This document shows, in pieces, positions 48,924 through 60,325 of a stretch of DNA of 64,000 bases. Position 1 is the stretch's first letter, and the number at the start of each line of letters is the position of its first letter. The stretch is from Bryopsis sp. KO-2023. Its lineage: Eukaryota > Chlorophyta > Ulvophyceae > Bryopsidales > Bryopsidaceae. Below the pieces are notes generated by a model. The model saw only the letters and a list, made by a program, of their open reading frames with translations. It was not told where the DNA came from and did not search any database. The translations under genes were made by a program, and so were the position numbers. The stretch lies in contig BSYQ01000015.1 in NCBI GenBank assembly GCA_030272585.1, positions 1,054,001 through 1,118,000 of the forward strand. Direction: 5' to 3'.

Positions 48924-50402
48924 ATGAAGTTCACGCTCGCAGCTGTTTTTCTCCTTGGCCTCACCGCGCTGGTTGCGGCAAATGAGGGTAATTGGGGAAC
49001 TGAGCTGCAGATGGTTTTGAATTTGAAAAGGTTTTTCTTTTCGAGAATGCAGCAGAGCAATGACGCGCGTTGTATTTTGCGTTGGAACAGATCGCCGTTT
49101 GTTGGGCAGCTACGGCCACGGCCACGGTCACAAGTGCGGTAAGGGTTTTTGCTTTGAGATCTATTGCTTTGAGATCTATAGCTATGTGAATCCCGCGGCG
49201 CTTTGAGCTCTGCTTTGACTTTCCTCCTGTTTGTTCGCAGAACCGAAATGCCACACCACATACACGGAGAAGTGCCACAATATTCCCAAGGACGTGTGCA
49301 AAGATGTGCCCAGGCAGCAATGCGACAAGATTCCAAAGGACGAGTGCAAGCAGGTGCCCTTCGAGAAGTGCTACCCTAAGTATGAGCAGAAGTGCGCACA
49401 AGTTCCAGAAGAGGTATGTTCTTGTTCTGTCCGGGTTCTGGCGAGTCGAATGCCCTAGTTTTGGGGTTACTGAGTTTAATTGAGATTCGTTGGGTCTGAG
49501 CTGCTTGTTGGCTTGTGCAGGTTTGTGATAAAGTGAAGAAGGAGAACTGCAAAGAAGTTCCTCACAAGACTTGTAAGGATGTACCAAACAAGGTTTGCAA
49601 GAAGGTTCCACACAAAGTGTGCAAGAAGGGGTCCGAGAAGAAGTGCTGGCCTGGAAAGAAGGTAAGGCCGCACCTCTGTTCTTCTCCTCTGCTTTTTGCG
49701 GCGCCGCCGCCACCGTCGCCTTTTTCTGCTGCTGCAGATCTGTGTCGCTGCTCGATGAGTTCTTTTGTTTGGTCGTCTGGCAGGTCTGCGATCACTATGG
49801 CAAGTGCCACTGGACCGCTGAAACCTGCAAGTACGTCCCAACTGTGAACTGCGATGTCGAGCACAAGGAGGAGTGCAAGACTGAATACAAAAACGAGTGC
49901 GACACCTCGTATGTCGAGAAGTGCACTCCTTACTACGACGACGTCTGCAAGACGGTGGGTCCTCATCTTTGAAATTCTTCCTATTGAGAATTTCAATTTT
50001 TCAATTTCAAAGATCAAGAAATTCTCAATTGGAAGAATGATAAAAGTTTTTGCCTGGAGATCTCTGTTAGAAAATGACGAATGAAGGTTTCTTCTTGGAT
50101 TCGCTAGCTATTGTCGATCTGTGGCCTTGATCAGTTTTGACCTTGCTGTTGTATTTTTTTGGGGGGGGGGTCAGGTCTACAAGGATGTCTGCAAGGATGT
50201 CAAGACCGACGTCTGCAAGACTGAGTACAAGGATGAGTGCAAGAAGGTGTACCACAATGTCTGCAAAACTGTTTACGAGAAAGAGTGCAAGACCTCCTAC
50301 ACCGAGGAGTGCAAGAAGATTCCCCAGAGGAAGTGCGACAAATCTTGCGCAAAAAGCAAAAGCAAAAGCAAGGTCCATATCTCAGGGAGCTACCATGGTT
50401 AA
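48924..50402 (+). CDS. Secreted cysteine-octad (C-x7-C) repeat protein
   Basis: Six exons, 48924-48987, 49091-49138, 49241-49413, 49521-49661, 49784-49954 and 50175-50402, splice in frame to 274 aa. A clear signal peptide, MKFTLAAVFLLGLTALVAA, precedes a short GHGHGH patch. The rest is about 26 consecutive units in which cysteines sit eight residues apart, broken only by a short irregular stretch around CDHYGKC. The first half is of type C-K-x-V-P-x-x-x (e.g. CKDVPNKVC), the second of type C-K-T-x-Y-x-x-E (e.g. CKTEYKDEC). It ends in a Ser/Lys tail. The last three introns are phase 0 and the exons after them start with V-C or V-Y, so exons are whole repeat blocks. Similar Cys/Lys/Val-Pro repeats occur in extracellular proteins of invertebrates; function here is unknown, perhaps wall or matrix. 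Confidence 0.85.
49974..50038. repeat. 21-bp hairpin in intron of cysteine-octad gene
   Basis: Arms 49974-49994 and 50018-50038 pair with one mismatch around a 23-nt loop. The left arm begins 19 nt after the 5' splice site at 49955. Confidence 0.75.
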
Positions 50403-51285
50403 AATCCATGGTTAGATTCTCCTACTGAGTTTTGGCTGCTTGGTTGGGTTGGGTTTTGGAGAGATGATATTTGTATCAAGGAAGGTTGATATTTTTGTTG
50501 CTGGAGTGGAATATAAGACACTTTTTTTTACCGGATGTTTCTTTGCAGGAGAAACATGGTGAATTCTTTTCATTCTAGGAACGTGAACAATTGGATCAAG
50601 TTAACAATGTGGAAAATGTGATTTTAATGTTGTAAAAGCAGCAACAGATTAATTTTTTTTAAAAAAAATTAATTGTTTTCAACCAGTGAGAATTGAAAAA
50701 TTTCAAATCCAATGACTGTGGAATGATTTTTTTTAAATTGTTTCAACGAGTGAAGATTTGAAAAATTTCAAATCCAATAACTGCAACAATAGTCTTTATT
50801 CAACCAAAAAATCACGTAACAAGAACTCGGGGTAGAAATCAGAAATGTGTTGATTTCTGATTCCTACCCCAACACATTTTCATTATTGCATACAGACATA
50901 AGTAAAAGCATCGTCATTTTTTCAAGGAGGAAAGCTGTTACATTTTTTTTTATCATACAACTTTTTAACTTTCCTCCTCTAAAAATTATCTGTGGTCGAA
51001 CAGGGTAAAATATAATTGATGTTTGTTTGTTTGTTTGTTTGGTTCCAGACCATTCAGAGGATTTTAGTGTAGTGGGTGCTTTTCCACCCCAATGAATCAT
51101 GTATCAACATTCCTTCTATTATGGTCTGGAACCACTGAGGACACACACTGACTTACCCTGACACATCACAGAACCAAAACGAATTGAGTGAATTCCAACA
51201 CACATACTTCCCCACACACTACTCAAATATCACCAACGGCCTCCTCGTCTCGCGATTATTGTGAGTGCGGCAGCCGCCTCGAGAC
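50403..51285. other. Intergenic region with hairpins and duplicated 3' flank
   Basis: Between the cysteine-octad gene and monooxygenase B. An 18-bp hairpin with one mismatch and a 6-nt loop lies at 50829-50870. A 14-bp perfect inverted repeat, TGGTTCCAGACCAT, lies at 51040-51053 and 51121-51134. A direct repeat ending TTGAAAAATTTCAAATCCAAT is present near 50693 and 50757. No gene recognised. Confidence 0.55.
50829..50870. repeat. 18-bp stem-loop
   Basis: Left arm GGGGTAGAAATCAGAAAT (50829-50846) pairs with 50853-50870 with a single A-C mismatch; loop GTGTTG. It lies about 430 bp after the stop codon of the cysteine-octad gene. Confidence 0.8.
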
Positions 51286-54200
51286 ATGTCTCCGTTTGTC
51301 TGCAGCAACTTGGGATTCGAACACAAGCTCCAATTGGGAGCTGCTCCACAGAGACCAGTACTTGGTCCGTTAAAAAAGAGTGATATACAGAGGACACCAG
51401 CACCACTGCGGCGACGCTTGAACAATCGCGTGCTTCAACCTGGCAGGCCGAGAAAGAAGCACCACCCGGAAATCGGAGCAGCGTCTTCTTCAGGGTGAGA
51501 TAATTCGACCGATGGACGCAACGGAAGTGATTTACCAGCCTGTTTTTGGCTTCCTGGTCAGATTTTCCATTAAGCCTGACTCATGACAACCTGCGAATCG
51601 ACCCTGGGCCTGAAGCGCGATGATTTTGGGTTCTTGATTCTATTTTGTGCATGTTGAGTGTAAGGTCATTGTGTGACTGTTGGTTTTCTGAGCCACCTTT
51701 GTTTTCAATTGTTTTATTTTATTTTTCTGGCTGGGGTCATGTTGATATCTGGATGGCTGGGCCTCATTGAATGAATCATGTCATGCATGCATATTTGTCG
51801 GTGGGTTGATTCAGGACTGCAGATCTCGTGGCGGCCCAGGAGGTTGATGAGTCCAAACAGTAAGATTTATTAATTTTTGATCACATAAATGAACAAAATG
51901 GAAAGAAACCCCTTAACTCAATTTGTAACAATGGGGAAAAATTCACGAAAACTCCTCGTTTTTGGTTTCTTTTTTATGTTTTATTTATGTTCACAAAGAA
52001 GCATCATGGATCCGCAACATTGGTGTCTATGGATTTCTTGATCAAAATTTTCTTGGTGGAGTGTGGGGATGGACCTCCTATGTCATGGGTTGCATCATTA
52101 CATTCATTATTATATAAAATTCATCTTGATTTTACAGAGCAACAGGTGTCCCCTCTGTATTGATTTGAAAATCACGACAGGAGGTTATTCTGTTGATTTT
52201 TAGATTGGAGGGTCCTTATCATGGCAAGAAAGCTGTAGTTGTCGGAGCAGGCCCGAGTGGGTCCATTGCAGCGTTGCGATTAGCACAAAAAGGGTTCGAT
52301 GTGCAGGTGATTTTTTTGGCTTTCTGGATATCTATTCTTGAACCAGCCCCCTTCAGGAGGGTGTTACTTCCATTTCCAAACAAAACACCACATCATTGAT
52401 TCTTGTTCGATTTTTCGCACAGTAATACGTGGGGCTTTTTTCTCAACCCCCCCCCCCCCCCCCCTTTTTCCATCTTTCGACTTTTCTTCGTATGTAAATT
52501 GCTGAATCTGGTTGTTTTTTTATATTTCCCTTTCCTTTTTTCCTACTGTGTCAGGTGTTCGAAAAAAGAAAAAATCCTATGGAGCATTCCATGGTGGTGG
52601 AGCGTTCCATCACTTTCGTCCTGAGTCCAGAGGTGACCAAAATTATGGAAGACATGGGGGTCGAGATTCCGATGGGCAAATACGCCAACGGAATCACAAC
52701 TCTGAAACATGCTGTCCGGATCGACCAGCAGTGCCAAATGTTGATGTTCCCTGGGTCAAACGCCAAGAGGTCCACGGGCGAAAGGTCCTGTGTGGCGAAC
52801 ACGATGCTGCAAGCAGCTCTGGGCCAGAAGCTTCCAAATCTGAAAATCTTCTTCGAGTCCCCATGTGAGGTGGGCACAGTGATGAAAAGATGTATTAAAT
52901 ATATGTACATATACTTATATATATATATGTGTGTGTGTGTGTAGTTTTTTAAATTTTGAAAATTGATCCCTGGCTAAGTCCAGATGCTTACGTAAAAGAA
53001 AAAGGAAAAGGAAAATGAGAGGAAAGTGAGTAGAAACAAGCATGATGACCAGAATTTTCACAACTTGAGTTCATTTTTTCATTTTTTTTTTTTTTTGGGG
53101 GGGGAGATGGTGGGGAGTAGGATTTGAACGTGGTACCTTACGAATCCGAATATTTAAATCTAGCCAGAAATGCATTTGCTGAATTAATCATTTTTAGCAT
53201 TTGAGCATGCATGATGTTGCAGGAGATTGACATCGACGCGAAAGTTGTTCGATTCTCAAACAAGGAGGGCCAAGTGGAGGAGTTTCCTTATGATCTATTG
53301 ATCGGCGCGGACGGGGTTAACAGTTGCGTCAGAGGGGCTATGGAAATGTCGGGGCACATCGAAGTCGAGCAAAGGAAATCCAAGTCAAGATATGTGTCTT
53401 TTCGAGACATGCCAATTCCAGATGACTTATCAGGTGAGTTCCTTAACATAGGTTTTGAAAACAGATGGAACCCCACCCCCCTTCTTCCCCCTCCGTATTG
53501 ATTTCTGTGGCTCTTTAGAAAGGAAATTTTCTTTACCGAAAAAGGTGCGACTGACAAGAAGATTTATCAAGATGTTTTCCTTCTCCAAAAGAAAAAATAA
53601 ATGTAGTATAAATTTTGGTACGATATCATGGTTTTCGGTTGCTCGTGGAATTTTGTGGCAGAATCTCTGAAATACTTCCGAGTAGGGGTTTAATTTTCTG
53701 AGAAGGGAGGTGGCGGGTGTCGTTTGACTGATTATTGTTATTATTATTTTAATTAACGAGCAGTAGGATCATATTAGTCATCTGTATCATGGATATGGAT
53801 GGGCTACATGGGGATTTCAGCCTCGATGCAGTATTATACATTCAAATAATACTAAAAGAGCACATAATATATATATATATATGAATTACTCACTGAATGT
53901 TCAATTTGCATTAGGTAAGATTGCCCAACGAAGGCCGTTCGCAACGACGTGATTCAGCCCACATGTATATAATTTTTTATGACATACCCTTTTGTGCTTG
54001 TGCTCAAAAAATGGTTTTTTTCTTTTCGTTTTTTTCTTGAAAAACAGATGAAGATATTTTGTTCAAAGCATTGGAATGCGGGGTGCTCAGCAATGTGATC
54101 TTGAAAACCTGGATGTTTTGGGAGACTCCCCAAAGCTTCCTGTTTTACCGAACCCAGAACAATTGTGCCCAAATGATTTTGGTGGGGACTCCACAGGGTT

Positions 54201-55442
54201 ACGAGAATATCAAAGGCAAAGAGCGCGAATGGATCGAGAAAGCTTTCCCTCCAATATTCCCAGAAGTGAGCTTTCCTTTCACAAAAAGTGGAAAAAAAAA
54301 TGGAAAAAAAACCAACAGCGTAGTGGTATATAATGAAGATATTTGTTGCACAGTCTATTAACACATTTCTGTGAACAGGCTGCACTCGGCTTTTTGCTCG
54401 TGTGTAAAATAATTTCAAATTCAAATATGTAGAACACACCATCAGGGATAATTCCGATGCTGTAAAGAAGCTAATATAAACTATTAAATTAATAATTAAA
54501 GAGATTTATTTTTTGCATTTCATATGTTTTTGTGCTCTGTTTGGACCAAAAAAACAAATAGGAATGGAAAGTGCTGATGACGGAGCGCCTCCGAAAGATG
54601 GATCTGTCGACCATAGGGCCGATAACGTACTGCTCGTCGTACTTCGGCCCTGGAGTGGCATTGGTCGGGGATGCTTGCCACTCAGCCACAGCCACCCTTG
54701 GCATCGGAGTTGATCGAGCAATTTTGGATGTCAATGATTTGGACAAAGCTCTGGGAGAATCCAACGGGAATGTGGAGGAAGCGTTGCGAGCCTACGATCA
54801 GGATGTCAGACTGAAAGTGGCGGCCATGCAAGAGCTTGAACTGGTGAGAACCCAGGAGGGAGGGGGTCCTCCCCCCCCAAAAAAGAAAAAGAAAAACCCA
54901 CCTGCTTGCCGTTAACTGATCCGTATGTATACTATATACATTGTATACATGTGCTGCTTGGGTGTGATTGCTCATGGAGGCCGGGGAGCAGAACCTTCAA
55001 TCCAAATTTGATTTTTGGGAAATTGCGCCACGAGATTGGTGTGGGTTACGTCGAGTGTGAATTGCAAATAGGATATGCAATCATAATACGTATTTGAATG
55101 ACTTACAGACTGGATTTACTGACCGAACTTGTGTGTGCTTTTTCTTTTTTTTTCTTTTTTTTTTCCACTCTGCAGAAGCATGCAAAAAGCAATTTGGAAG
55201 GTCGGAATCCTTTGTGGCTTATTTTCTTCTCATTGTACTTTGATTTTCTCCTGGCCGGCAGCAAGCGGTTTCCCAAATTGATTCCCAAGCCTGCGCATGT
55301 CCTCATGAACTTGTCTGTGATCACTCCGCAAGAAGCTGTCAAAAGATTCAACAGGGCAGGGTGGATTTTTTTCGGAATTGTTGGGGCAGTTGCTTGTGCT
55401 GCTCTGGTCTGGAGCTTGAACGCATTGGGTGGTTTCGCTTAG
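51286..55442 (+). CDS. FAD-dependent monooxygenase, kynurenine 3-monooxygenase-like (copy B)
   Basis: Paralogue of the gene at 44540-48102, on the other strand. Eight exons, 51286-51494, 51815-51859, 52204-52306, 52555-52869, 53223-53433, 54048-54265, 54562-54843 and 55176-55442, splice in frame to 549 aa. FAD motifs KKAVVVGAGPSGSIAALRLA, YDLLIGADGVNSCVRGAM and GDACHSATATLGIGVDRAIL. VVERSITFVLSPEV corresponds to the substrate-domain start of KMO. The C-terminal anchor is GWIFFGIVGAVACAALVW. The first exon (from MSPFVCSNLGF) is Arg/Pro-rich and acid-poor, consistent with an organelle transit peptide, and is unrelated to that of copy A; the 45-nt second exon is also extra. Start Met is the first in frame. 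Confidence 0.85.
54351..54433. repeat. Dispersed repeat, copy B
   Basis: Second copy of the roughly 85-bp repeat at 26773-26858, in intron 6 of monooxygenase B. Same orientation on the + strand. Confidence 0.7.
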
Positions 55443-57178
55443 ATGGAGGCCGAAAAAAGGAAGAAAAAAAAAGGGGAGTTTTCTGAGGGCGAGTGGATTT
55501 TGAGGAAAAGGGATCTAGAAAAAAGAAAAAATTAAAAAAAAATCAACGAAGTGAGGGAGAGAAAAGGAAAGAAAGCTTCAGTCAAAGGAAGGACGAATTT
55601 AATGTTGCGCTTTTTCCTGCATTTCAAGAACCTCGATTTAGTTATTTTTATTCTTTTATTCTTTCGTTATTGCTTTTTTTTAATCCTCGAAAAGGGAAAC
55701 CTTCCTTGGGAAATATATTCCTAGGAATTGTGTGTGTATTGCATTGTTTGTTTGTTTGCTTGTTGGGATTTTTAATGACTTGGGGAAGCTCCTCTTTGGA
55801 GCTGTCAGAATCTAATCGCTGCAGCCGTTTTTTCTTTTCTTTTTTTTGGGTGGGGGTGGGGATCCAGAAGATGCAGCCATTGAGTGTATTTCCCTCAGCA
55901 TTTAATTTGCTTTTCAAGAGGTGCCTATGGTTGACACGCTCGATCCAAATGATCCAAATGATCTGGATCCAGAGCAACCCAGGATCCAGATCCAGATCTG
56001 TTCCAGTTTTTCAGTTCTTTCTGCTTTCCATGTGAGATAACACATTCGTTCGAATCCAAGCACCTCAGCCACTCCATAATTTCCTTGCCAATTTCCTTGC
56101 TTTTTTTATGACCGCAAGTCGAATGACAAGATCCCTCTTGCTTGTCCGCCCATTTCGAACCTTTCCTGGGAAGCACGCCGAAATGACAGCGACATCCCAA
56201 AACGACTTGACAGCCATGACCCCATAGAAGAATCAGCTCTCGAAAATCCACTTCTCAGTGGCCGAAGAGGGGGCGATTCCGGCTCGAAAGGAAAGCAGCA
56301 ACAGGAAAATCACCCCGCTCCGTGACATTCGCGGCCAGTTTCCGAAAGGAAAGAAAACAAGGGAGGAGGATTCTTGGAAGTTGAAAAAAAAACAAAAAAA
56401 AACAGACAAGAATCCCCACCCCCCTTGTGGCTGTTTCCACCAACGATTCACTTCGGTGGTGAGAAACTCGGTGTCTGGAGGTCGAGCGAAGGTCATAAAA
56501 TCGGTGCAGGATTCGTTCGTGATGTGCATGGGCATCTGCTAAGCCTTGATATAAGATGAGTCAAGTGCTGAGCGCGGGGGGCAACCCGACAAGCTGGGGA
56601 AAAAAACGGAGTTCGGGGCGTGGGGCCCGGAATGGGAAGCACTCACGTGGTCGGCGGAGAAGGAAATCCCCGGTGGCGGCGGCGATCGTGCCGGCGAATC
56701 CAAAAGTGCGCTCATGAGCCATGTTTTACCCCCCTGATCAGGAAGTTTGGACCAGTTTGTTGCTCCCTGCACCGAAAGCACACAGCGATACAGCCACACA
56801 GCGAGTGTGTATGTCTGTGGTTTTACGTCGCGCGTTCATTAGAAGCCTGCCGTCGTAGATCTAGTTCTGAAACGGATTCGAAACGGGTCGTGCGGGTTGC
56901 TGTGAAGGCGAAGTGATTATTTTTCATTGATCGCAGAAATCCTGAGATATTCTAACATTATAATCCAAGACAGCCCACAACCCTGTTTCCTTAAAGTGGT
57001 TAGTTCTAACGATCGGAGGTTTATTCAAGCTAAGCAAACCTTTTTTTTTTCTTCAGAGTTTGTCGAAAAACTGAAAAAACTGAAAAAAAATTCGCGAGCT
57101 TATTTTTCAAAGTGCAGCACGTTGCATGTTGTGGTGATTTTTTGTTGATTTCTTTCCCTTTTTTTGCCAAAAAAACAG
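55443..57178. other. Spacer with probable 5' exon(s) of the desaturase
   Basis: The 3' flank of monooxygenase B occupies the left side. The right part should contain the promoter and first exon of the FAD6-like gene. Candidates for a transit peptide are the open frame ending in SSETDSKRVVRVAVKAK (stop at 56916) and the short MSVVLRRAFIRSLPS frame at about 56811; neither gives a fully convincing donor in the right phase. A minus-strand frame at 56233-56535 (100 aa) has no domain. ATCCAAATG/GATCCAGA-type short repeats lie near 55942-55995. Confidence 0.45.
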
Positions 57179-60100
57179 AATGGACGCATCGTTTCTGAGG
57201 AGGAGCGGGGGGGAAGGAGGAGGTTTCCGGAGAAGTTGTTTGATCGGCTGGGTGACATGAGCACTGAAGAAAGAAATAAAATGGCGAAAACCTTGGGCTA
57301 TCGACAGATCGGAAAACCTGTTCCAGAAAATGTGACGGTGGTCGACGTCATCAAGACCTTTCCCAAGGAGGTGATTTGCTGAACATGCACCCTGTCTTCT
57401 TCAGCCACATTTTTTTGTTTCTGGCAGATGCTTTTTTTCTTTTTTTTTCCAGCAGTGGGAAAAATTGCAGTCCCTGCTGGTACCCAGGATGTAAAAAATG
57501 ATTTTTTTTTTTGTGGTGTGCAAAGGTATATGAGCTGGATCATTCGAGGGCATGGAGTGCACTGTTTTTGACAGTGTCTGGAATGGTTCTGGGATTCACT
57601 TGTGTGGCTGTTTCGCCGTGGTATCTTTTGCCATTTGCCTGGTTTCTGGCTGGGACGGCCAGTACTGGGGTGAGAAATCATACACACAATCTTTTCAGTG
57701 AACTTTTTTTTTTGGTTAGAAAAAGGGGCCTACATTTGGCTGATTACGCTCGTCTTTTTTTGGGAAAAAAGAACTGGACGCTTCGTAGGTTTCGGGTTCA
57801 AATCCTGGTGGGCACTGTCGTCCCCATCTAACAGTCCCGCAGGTTTTTCCCCATGGTGGATATTTTGAACTGTGAGTTGCAGCCGAAAAAACTCCAGGGA
57901 TATCTTCTTTTTTTTTCCCTGGTCAGGTGTATAATAAGACTGAATATTGAGTATGATATCATTCAATGTTTTTTCGCAGTTATTTGTGTTGGGTCATGAC
58001 TGTGGCCATGGAGTTTTTCACGAGAAGAAATGGGTGAACGATATCATTGGTCATCTCGTGTTGACCCCGCTGATCTATCCTTTCGAGCCCTGGAGAATTA
58101 TGCATAACTTGCACCATCTTCACACCAACAAGTGAGTGTGGCTGGGGGTGTGTTTTCCTGTCAGACTCCTGCTCGGTTTAGGAGAGTGTGGCTTTGCTGA
58201 CACTATGAGTAGTTATGAGTATTTCCTTAAAATTTCTTCAAAAACACTTCTTGGTGTGTTTTGGGAGAGAATTAAAACTAAGCATTGATTCAAAAGGAGT
58301 GTTCTTAGGTTTCTGTGTGTGTTTTATTTTTGTTTGCAGGGCTGTTTTTTTTTTTTAATCTTGAGAAAGAGACGATCAAAGAAAGATGCTTTTTGTTTCT
58401 CTTTGATTGTCTTCCTGCCCGTTGACCAAATTGAATGGACGGATCGCATGGACATTTTTCAGTGTCCATGAAAGAAACCTCGAGTTTTTTGAAAAAAGAA
58501 ACAACTGTTTTTGTATCTGGACTTCTAATTTAGTGATTTTTTGTGTGCGTTTTTTCAGGCTCCATAAAGATACAGGATGGCATCCTTTATCAGTTGAAGA
58601 AGCTGTGGAGCACGGACCTGTTGTTTATAATATTATTAAGATTTTCATGGGATCCCCGTTGAGGCTTTTTCTATCCATTGTGCACTGGGTGAAATTGCAT
58701 TTCAACCCAGCAGGTTTTACCCCAAAACAATTGAAAAAGGCAAGTTAGTTCAGATCATGGTTTTGCTTCCAAAGGGGGAAAGAAAAAAACAATCTGTGTT
58801 CTTTTTCAATATATGTTTTATTTCATTGATACATATTTTGATTTGTTTTTTGATACTTGTTTCTTTTTTGTGTGTGTGGGGGGGGGGGTTGGAAGAAAAG
58901 GGGGAAAAAATGGAAAGTAAGTACATTATGATCCGTAATGGGGGGCTGATTTTATGGAGGTGCTTTTGCAGGTTTGTGTCAGCTGGGCGGTGTGTCTTGC
59001 GTTTGCTGTGGGTATGTGGACTTGGCTGACTGTGACGATGGGGTTCTGGGATGGCTGGTTCAAGTTTTGGTTCATGCCGTGGATCGGCTACCATTTCTGG
59101 ATGAGCACTTTTACCCTGGTGCATCACACCGCTCCACACATTCCCTTCAGAAGTGAGGAGAACTACCATGGAGCGCAAGCAAAGCTTGGGGGCACCGTGC
59201 ATTGCGATTTCCCGAAATGGTACCTTTTTGGGATGTGGGGGTGTGGTGGGGGTTCAGCAGTGATGGGGGGCTATACAGAAAATGTGGAGTTATTTCAAAA
59301 CTGTGTGACATGCATGGTTTTGAAATAAAATTGGAATCTTGCACTCGAATGCAATATTTTTTTCATATTTTTTCGCGGTGCTTTCTAAATGGACTGTTGG
59401 TGTTCTGACCAGGTTCTTTTTTTTTTTTTAACCTTCAACTGAAAACTTTTCTTTTTTTAAAACAAAAACTGAAAACTTTGTAAGTAAATAGAAAGTTTCA
59501 CATATATAAAATTTTAAAATAAATAAAAGCTTAAAACTCTTTTCTAACCCACTTTTCCACTTTCTTCTGATTCCATGAAACGATCTGGTCAGACTTGCCC
59601 CCGCTACAGAGGGCTTTTTTTTTCATTTCATTCAATATGGCTTTTTCTTTTGGGGGACTTTCTTGTTGAATTCATTTTATGATCTGTAGGATCCAGGTGA
59701 TGTGTCACAACATAAATGTGCATGTACCGCATCATTTGTCTGTAAAAATTCCTTTTTATCACTTGGAGGCGGCGACGGATTCCCTCAGGAAAAACTGGGG
59801 ACAGGTTAGTCATCATACCACATTCACACAAAGTGCTGTCTACTCTAACCCTCAGAAGCAAATTATGAAAATAAGAAAAAGCAAATTAAAAAAAAATTAA
59901 CATATATTTTTATAATCGAATGTGGGTACAGGGATCTCGGTTTTATTATTTTTGAGAGCAGTAGGAAATATATAATAAAACATTTTCGAAAAGAAAATCC
60001 ATGACCCTGCATTTATTACGAAAGGAAAATGTCATGGATTTTCTTTTCGACTTCTGTTTTTTTTAATAAAATCTCCGAGCCTGCACATGATTTTTTTGTG

Positions 60101-60325
60101 TGCTTCCTTTCTGGCTGTTTTGAAATATTTTATTGAGACCTTTTTTTTTCCATCCCTTTGCAGTACATGACGGAGGGCACAATCAATTGGCGAATGATGC
60201 GCAATTTCCTTACCGAGATTCATTTGTACGAATTTGAAAAGGAGTATGTGCCCTTTGATGCTGGAAAAGCCAGGGAAGATCCATTGTTGGCAGTACAGCG
60301 TAGGCTGTATCCTGACACGATATGA
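57179..60325 (+). CDS. FAD6: Plastid-type omega-6 (delta-12) fatty acid desaturase, 5' exon unresolved
   Basis: Membrane di-iron desaturase of the FAD6/DesA group that makes the omega-6 double bond in plastid glycerolipid acyl chains. Seven exons, 57179-57370, 57526-57669, 57980-58131, 58559-58739, 58972-59219, 59690-59804 and 60164-60325, give 397 aa in frame. His boxes: [17 protein letters not shown] and NVHVPHH; the FAD6 signatures [39 protein letters not shown] and [10 protein letters not shown] are also present. The first listed exon starts with a phase-0 acceptor, so an upstream exon with the start codon and transit peptide is missing. The intron after 58739 uses a GC donor (AAG|GCAAGT). 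Best evidence in the window for a plastid. Confidence 0.92.
57735..57840 (+). repeat. tRNA-like / possible SINE fragment
   Basis: GGTTCAAATCC at about 57800 matches the RNA polymerase III B box, and its flanks can form a 5-bp T-arm with two G-T pairs. The expected acceptor stem and a good A box are missing, so it is not called as a tRNA. It lies in a desaturase intron. Confidence 0.3.
59986..60050. repeat. 20-bp perfect inverted repeat in desaturase intron
   Basis: TCGAAAAGAAAATCCATGAC at 59986-60005 is the exact complement of 60031-60050, separated by 25 nt, in the last intron of the desaturase gene. Confidence 0.85.

Noticed and set aside
53095..53165. tRNA-like sequence on the minus strand (GTTCAAATCC followed by CTCCCCACCA)
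   Set aside because: The T-stem does not pair (three of five positions fail), no anticodon stem or A box can be drawn, and genomic CCA is not expected in eukaryotic tRNA genes.
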